Part shown: one piece after another, positions 6,691 through 8,568 of the stretch
How positions within the stretch are numbered: the stretch's first letter is position 1
Layout: each line of letters starts with the position of its first letter
Origin: Candidatus Aminicenantota bacterium
Lineage (GTDB): Bacteria; Acidobacteriota; Aminicenantia; Aminicenantales; JAFGAV01
DNA: 8,568 bases
Assembly: GCA_016867615.1 (NCBI GenBank)
Contig: VGJG01000058.1
Location: 1-8,568, forward strand
Reading direction: 5' to 3'
Translations under genes and position numbers: made by a program
The notes under the pieces: model-generated
What the model was told of the DNA's origin: nothing
Databases searched by the model: none
The model's input: only the letters and a program-made list of their open reading frames with translations

Positions 6691-6714
6691 CCGTCAGCGT
6701 CAGCGTCCGCGTCA
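6691..6714 (-). repeat. Four-copy hexanucleotide tandem repeat spanning the rplR stop codon
   Basis: Reading the minus strand from the rplR stop codon, the sequence is TGACGC, GGACGC, TGACGC, TGACGG: four 6-base units, with copies 2 and 4 each differing by one base. The first unit begins with the rplR TGA. Copies 3 and 4 also begin with TGA in the same reading frame, giving three in-frame stops. The array fills most of the 38-base rplR-rpsE gap and stops 5 bases before the rpsE ribosome binding site. Replication slippage is a likely origin; no function is implied. Confidence 0.75.
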
Positions 6715-7086
6715 GAAAACCAGCCCCGCCTGGCGCAGGGCCTCGGCCAGGACCTTGATGCGTCCGTGGTAGGGGGACACGCCCCGGTCGAAGACCACCT
6801 TGGCCACCTGCTTGGCCTTGAGCCGCTCGGCCATGAGGGCCCCCAGCTCGCGGCAAGCGTCCTTGTTCTTGGTCTTGGGGTTCTTCTCTTTAAAAGTCGT
6901 TTCCAGCGTCGCCGCCGCGGCCAAGACCCGTCCGGCGTCGTCGTCCACGGCCTGGACATACACATACTTGTTGCTCTTGAACACATGAACCCTGGGCCGT
7001 TCGGCCGTCCCCCGGATCCGCATCCGGAGGCGCTTTCTGATGCGCAGGTTCTTCAGTTTCTTGACCCGGGAGATATCTTTAAGCAC
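6712..7086 (-). CDS. rplR: 50S ribosomal protein L18 (uL18)
   Basis: L18 binds 5S rRNA together with L5 and anchors it to the 50S central protuberance. The product is 124 residues. It has a highly basic N-terminus (to about residue 25) followed by [20 protein letters not shown], and a C-terminal block [21 protein letters not shown] matching the family. The start is GTG at 7086, inside the end of rplF. No other start codon precedes the conserved GTAERPR motif at a plausible distance: the next ATG, at codon 22, would remove most of the basic rRNA-binding arm. A GGGGGTGA purine run lies just upstream. The TGA stop is part of a tandem hexanucleotide repeat described separately. Confidence 0.97.
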   Translation of the reverse strand: MLKDISRVKKLKNLRIRKRLRMRIRGTAERPRVHVFKSNKYVYVQAVDDDAGRVLAAAATLETTFKEKNPKTKNKDACRELGALMAERLKAKQVAKVVFDRGVSPYHGRIKVLAEALRQAGLVF

Positions 7087-7624
7087 CGCTCACCCCCGCT
7101 TTCCGCTCTTTCTTGATCAGGCGCTCCCCGGCGTGCCGCACGCCCTTCTGCTTGTAGGGGTCCGGCCGGCGGAAATTCTTTATTTCCTGGGCGACCTGGC
7201 CGACCCTCTGCCTGTCTATGCCCTTGACGACGATGACCGTCGGCTTCTCGACCACGATCTCGACGTCCGGGGGCACGGGGTAGACGACCGGCTTGGAGTA
7301 GCCCAGGCTCAGCTCCAGCTTGTCCTTCTCCAGCTTGGCCCGGTAGCCCACGCCCACGATTTCAAGTTGCTTGGAGAAACCCGCGGACACACCGACGGCC
7401 GCGTTGTGGGCCAGGCTCCGCAGCAGTCCGTGAACCGCGCGGAGCGTGGGGCTGTCGTTCTCCCGGCTGAGGACGAGCCGGCCCTCCTCCAGGCGGGCGG
7501 CGATGCCCGGCTGCAAAGGCGTGTCCAGCTTTCCCTTGGGCCCCGAGAACGCCAGCTTTCCGGGCAGGATATCGACCTTCACCCCGGCGGGGATGACGAC
7601 AGGCTGTTTTCCTACGCGCGACAT
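7079..7624 (-). CDS. rplF: 50S ribosomal protein L6 (uL6)
   Basis: L6 sits near the GTPase-associated centre, the sarcin-ricin loop region, of the 50S subunit. The product is 181 residues, a normal size, and shows the two-repeat L6 architecture. It starts MSRVGKQPVVIPAGV and has FSGPKGKL in the first repeat. The second repeat has GVGYRAKLEKDKLELSLGYS and the conserved C-terminal RRPDPYKQKGVRHAGE, followed by a basic tail. The ATG at 7624 follows an AGAGGAGAAAGG ribosome site in the 25-base gap after rpsH. Its 3' end overlaps the start of rplR by 8 bases, so L6 and L18 translation is probably coupled. Confidence 0.99.
   Translation of the reverse strand: MSRVGKQPVVIPAGVKVDILPGKLAFSGPKGKLDTPLQPGIAARLEEGRLVLSRENDSPTLRAVHGLLRSLAHNAAVGVSAGFSKQLEIVGVGYRAKLEKDKLELSLGYSKPVVYPVPPDVEIVVEKPTVIVVKGIDRQRVGQVAQEIKNFRRPDPYKQKGVRHAGERLIKKERKAGVSGA
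7090..7097 (-). promoter_or_regulatory. Ribosome binding site for the rplR GTG start
   Basis: The minus strand reads GGGGGTGA ending 3 bases before GTG at 7086. The GGTGA part can pair with the 3' end of 16S rRNA at normal spacing. It lies inside the rplF coding region, consistent with coupling to L6 translation. Confidence 0.6.
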
Positions 7625-7649
7625 GTCCTTTCTCCTCTGTTCCCGGTCC

Positions 7650-8048
7650 TTACCACACGTGGCAAAGAACCTCTCCCCCGACCCCGAGCTCCTCGCATTT
7701 CCTGCCGGTCAGGATCCCCCGGGAGGTGGAGATGAGCGTGATCCCCAGTCCGTCCAGGGCCTTGGGTATGTCCTCCCGCGTGCAGTAGACGCGGCAGCCC
7801 GGCTTGCTCACCCTCCGCATGCCGCTGATGGCGTTGCTTCCCCCTTCCCCCGGCTTGAGGCTGATGGTCAGGATGCCTTGTTTTTTGTCCTCCCCGACCT
7901 TGTAGCCCTTGATGTAGCCCTCCTCCTTGAGGATCCGGGCGATGTCGACCTTGATCCGCGAGGAGGGGATCGAGACATCTTTCTTCCGGGCCAGGACGGC
8001 GTTGCGGATCCTGGTCAGCATATCGGCGATGGGATCTGTCTGGCTCAT
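7650..8048 (-). CDS. rpsH: 30S ribosomal protein S8 (uS8)
   Basis: S8 binds the central domain of 16S rRNA (helix 21) early in 30S assembly, and in E. coli it also represses spc-operon translation. The product is 132 residues, the normal length. It opens with the family signature DPIADMLTRIRNA (residues 5-17), carries SRIKVDIARILKEEGYI in the N-terminal domain, and has the RNA-binding C-terminal half with RRVSKPGCRVY, LGITLISTSRGILT and the terminal GVGGEVLCHVW. The start is ATG at 8048, preceded by a GGAAAGGA purine-rich ribosome site inside the 16-base gap after rpsN. The stop is TAA. Whether it autoregulates here cannot be judged, because the expected target near the rplE start is not in the window. 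Confidence 0.99.
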   Translation of the reverse strand: MSQTDPIADMLTRIRNAVLARKKDVSIPSSRIKVDIARILKEEGYIKGYKVGEDKKQGILTISLKPGEGGSNAISGMRRVSKPGCRVYCTREDIPKALDGLGITLISTSRGILTGRKCEELGVGGEVLCHVW

Positions 8049-8064
8049 GAGCTTTTCCTTTCCC

Positions 8065-8250
8065 CTACCAGGACGCCTTGACCAGCCCGGGGATCTCGCC
8101 CTTCAGGGCCAGCTCGCGCAGACAGAGCCGGCACATCTTGAACTTGCGGTAGGTGGCCTTGGGGCGGCCGCAGATCAGGCAGCGGCGCTTGTGCCGGACG
8201 GCGTACTTGGGCTTCCTCTGAAACTTGACCATGGACGATATTTTTGACAC
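8065..8250 (-). CDS. rpsN: 30S ribosomal protein S14, zinc-binding short type (uS14)
   Basis: S14 is a late-assembling protein of the 30S head. The 61-residue product is the short zinc-ribbon (type Z, C+) form, not the longer zinc-free form. It has CxxC at residues 24-27 and CxxC at 40-43, followed by [12 protein letters not shown] and the terminal KASW typical of the family. The start is GTG at 8250: it gives the usual 61-residue length with the first cysteine at position 24, and an AAGGAAGG ribosome site lies 5 bases upstream. The in-frame ATG at 8232 would give 55 residues and has no Shine-Dalgarno sequence. It sits between rplE (15-base gap) and rpsH (16-base gap). rpsZ is an alternative symbol for this type. 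Confidence 0.97.
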   Translation of the reverse strand: MSKISSMVKFQRKPKYAVRHKRRCLICGRPKATYRKFKMCRLCLRELALKGEIPGLVKASW

Positions 8251-8255
8251 GGCGA

Positions 8256-8263
8256 CCTTCCTT
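8256..8263 (-). promoter_or_regulatory. Ribosome binding site deciding the rpsN GTG start
   Basis: The minus strand reads AAGGAAGG, then 5 bases, then GTG at 8250. It overlaps the 3' end of the rplE-rpsN spacer. The downstream ATG at 8232 has no comparable site, so translation most likely begins at the GTG. Confidence 0.8.
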
Positions 8264-8265
8264 AA

Positions 8266-8568
8266 TCAGGACTCTCGAAAAGGCATCCCCAGATGCTTCA
8301 GCAGGGCGAAAGCCTGGCTGTCGATCCGGGCCGAGGTGACGATGGTGATGTTCATGCCCCGAGATTTGTCCACCTTGGTGTAGTCGATCTCGGGAAAAAC
8401 GAGCTGCTCCTTGAGGCTGAGGGTGTAGTTCCCCCGGCCGTCGAACGACCTCGGCGAGACGCCCCGGAAATCCCTCACCCGGGGAAGGACGATGTTCACC
8501 AGGCGGTCGAAGAATTCGTACATCCGCCTCTGCCGCAGGGTGACATAGCAGGCGATGGGCTGTCCCTG
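8266..8568 (-). CDS. rplE: 50S ribosomal protein L5 (uL5), C-terminal part, 5' end outside window
   Basis: L5 binds 5S rRNA and helps form the central protuberance of the large subunit. The frame is open to the window edge and encodes the last 100 residues before a TGA stop; the family is usually about 180 residues, so roughly the N-terminal 80 are missing. Family hallmarks read in order are [46 protein letters not shown] and a C-terminal GMPFRES. The ATG at 8523 lies inside the conserved MYEF motif and is an internal methionine, not the start, because conserved L5 sequence continues upstream of it. The gene ends 15 bases before rpsN, the usual spc-operon order. In E. coli the S8 repressor site lies near the L5 start; that region is outside this window. 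Confidence 0.98.
   Translation of the reverse strand, partial: QGQPIACYVTLRQRRMYEFFDRLVNIVLPRVRDFRGVSPRSFDGRGNYTLSLKEQLVFPEIDYTKVDKSRGMNITIVTSARIDSQAFALLKHLGMPFRES

Noticed and set aside
6674..6856. N-terminal extension of rpsE reading back into rplR
   Set aside because: The extra residues overlap the L18 coding region in another frame and resemble no S5 sequence. GTG at 6673 has an AAGGAGG site and gives the normal S5 length.
1..8568. Search for mobile elements, CRISPR arrays, tRNA or rRNA genes, or an undescribed accessory system
   Set aside because: Conserved housekeeping genes account for nearly every base. There are no long direct or inverted repeats, spacer arrays, tRNA-like cloverleaf sequences or insertion scars visible in gaps of 45 bases or less.

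Overview
The window is a continuous stretch of a bacterial spc-alpha ribosomal-protein supercluster. All genes are on the minus strand, so transcription runs from base 8568 towards base 1. In that order it reads: rplE (L5, 5' end cut off by the window) - rpsN (zinc-type S14) - rpsH (S8) - rplF (L6) - rplR (L18) - rpsE (S5) - rpmD (L30) - rplO (L15) - secY - adk - map - infA (IF1) - rpmJ (L36) - rpsM (S13) - rpsK (S11) - rpsD (S4) - rpoA (RNA polymerase alpha, 3' end cut off by the window). There are 15 complete genes and two partial ones. Nothing convincing lies on the plus strand; its long open frames are shadows of these GC-rich genes.

Packing is very tight. The longest non-coding gap is 45 bases (rpsD-rpoA), followed by 38 bases (rplR-rpsE). 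From rpsE through infA every junction is an overlap of 1 to 10 bases or a 2-base gap, which suggests translational coupling. No gap is long enough for an obvious promoter or structured leader and I see no intrinsic terminator, so the whole block is probably cotranscribed from promoters upstream of the window. Three genes (rpsN, rplR, rpsE) start with GTG, in each case behind a usable Shine-Dalgarno sequence.

Together the genes supply 30S and 50S ribosomal proteins (uS4, uS5, uS8, uS11, uS13, uS14; uL5, uL6, uL15, uL18, uL30, bL36), initiation factor IF1, the SecY translocon channel, adenylate kinase, methionine aminopeptidase and the RNA polymerase alpha subunit. Four products carry complete four-ligand zinc sites: S14, S4, L36 and the adenylate kinase LID domain.

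The organism is a GC-rich bacterium. The adk-map-infA-rpmJ block between secY and rpsM, rpsD inside the alpha operon, zinc-type S14 and S4, a zinc LID in Adk and a 475-residue SecY with a long TM3-TM4 loop argue against Gammaproteobacteria. They fit Acidobacteriota-like or Aminicenantes-like lineages, or another deep bacterial phylum. This placement is a weak inference from sequence feel, not a search result.

I found no previously undescribed system here. The points worth a second look are small: a four-copy hexanucleotide repeat that contains the rplR stop codon, an unusual arginine-rich S11 tail, an N-terminal extension on L30, local substitutions in MetAP, and an alternative in-frame rpoA start touching the rpsD stop.
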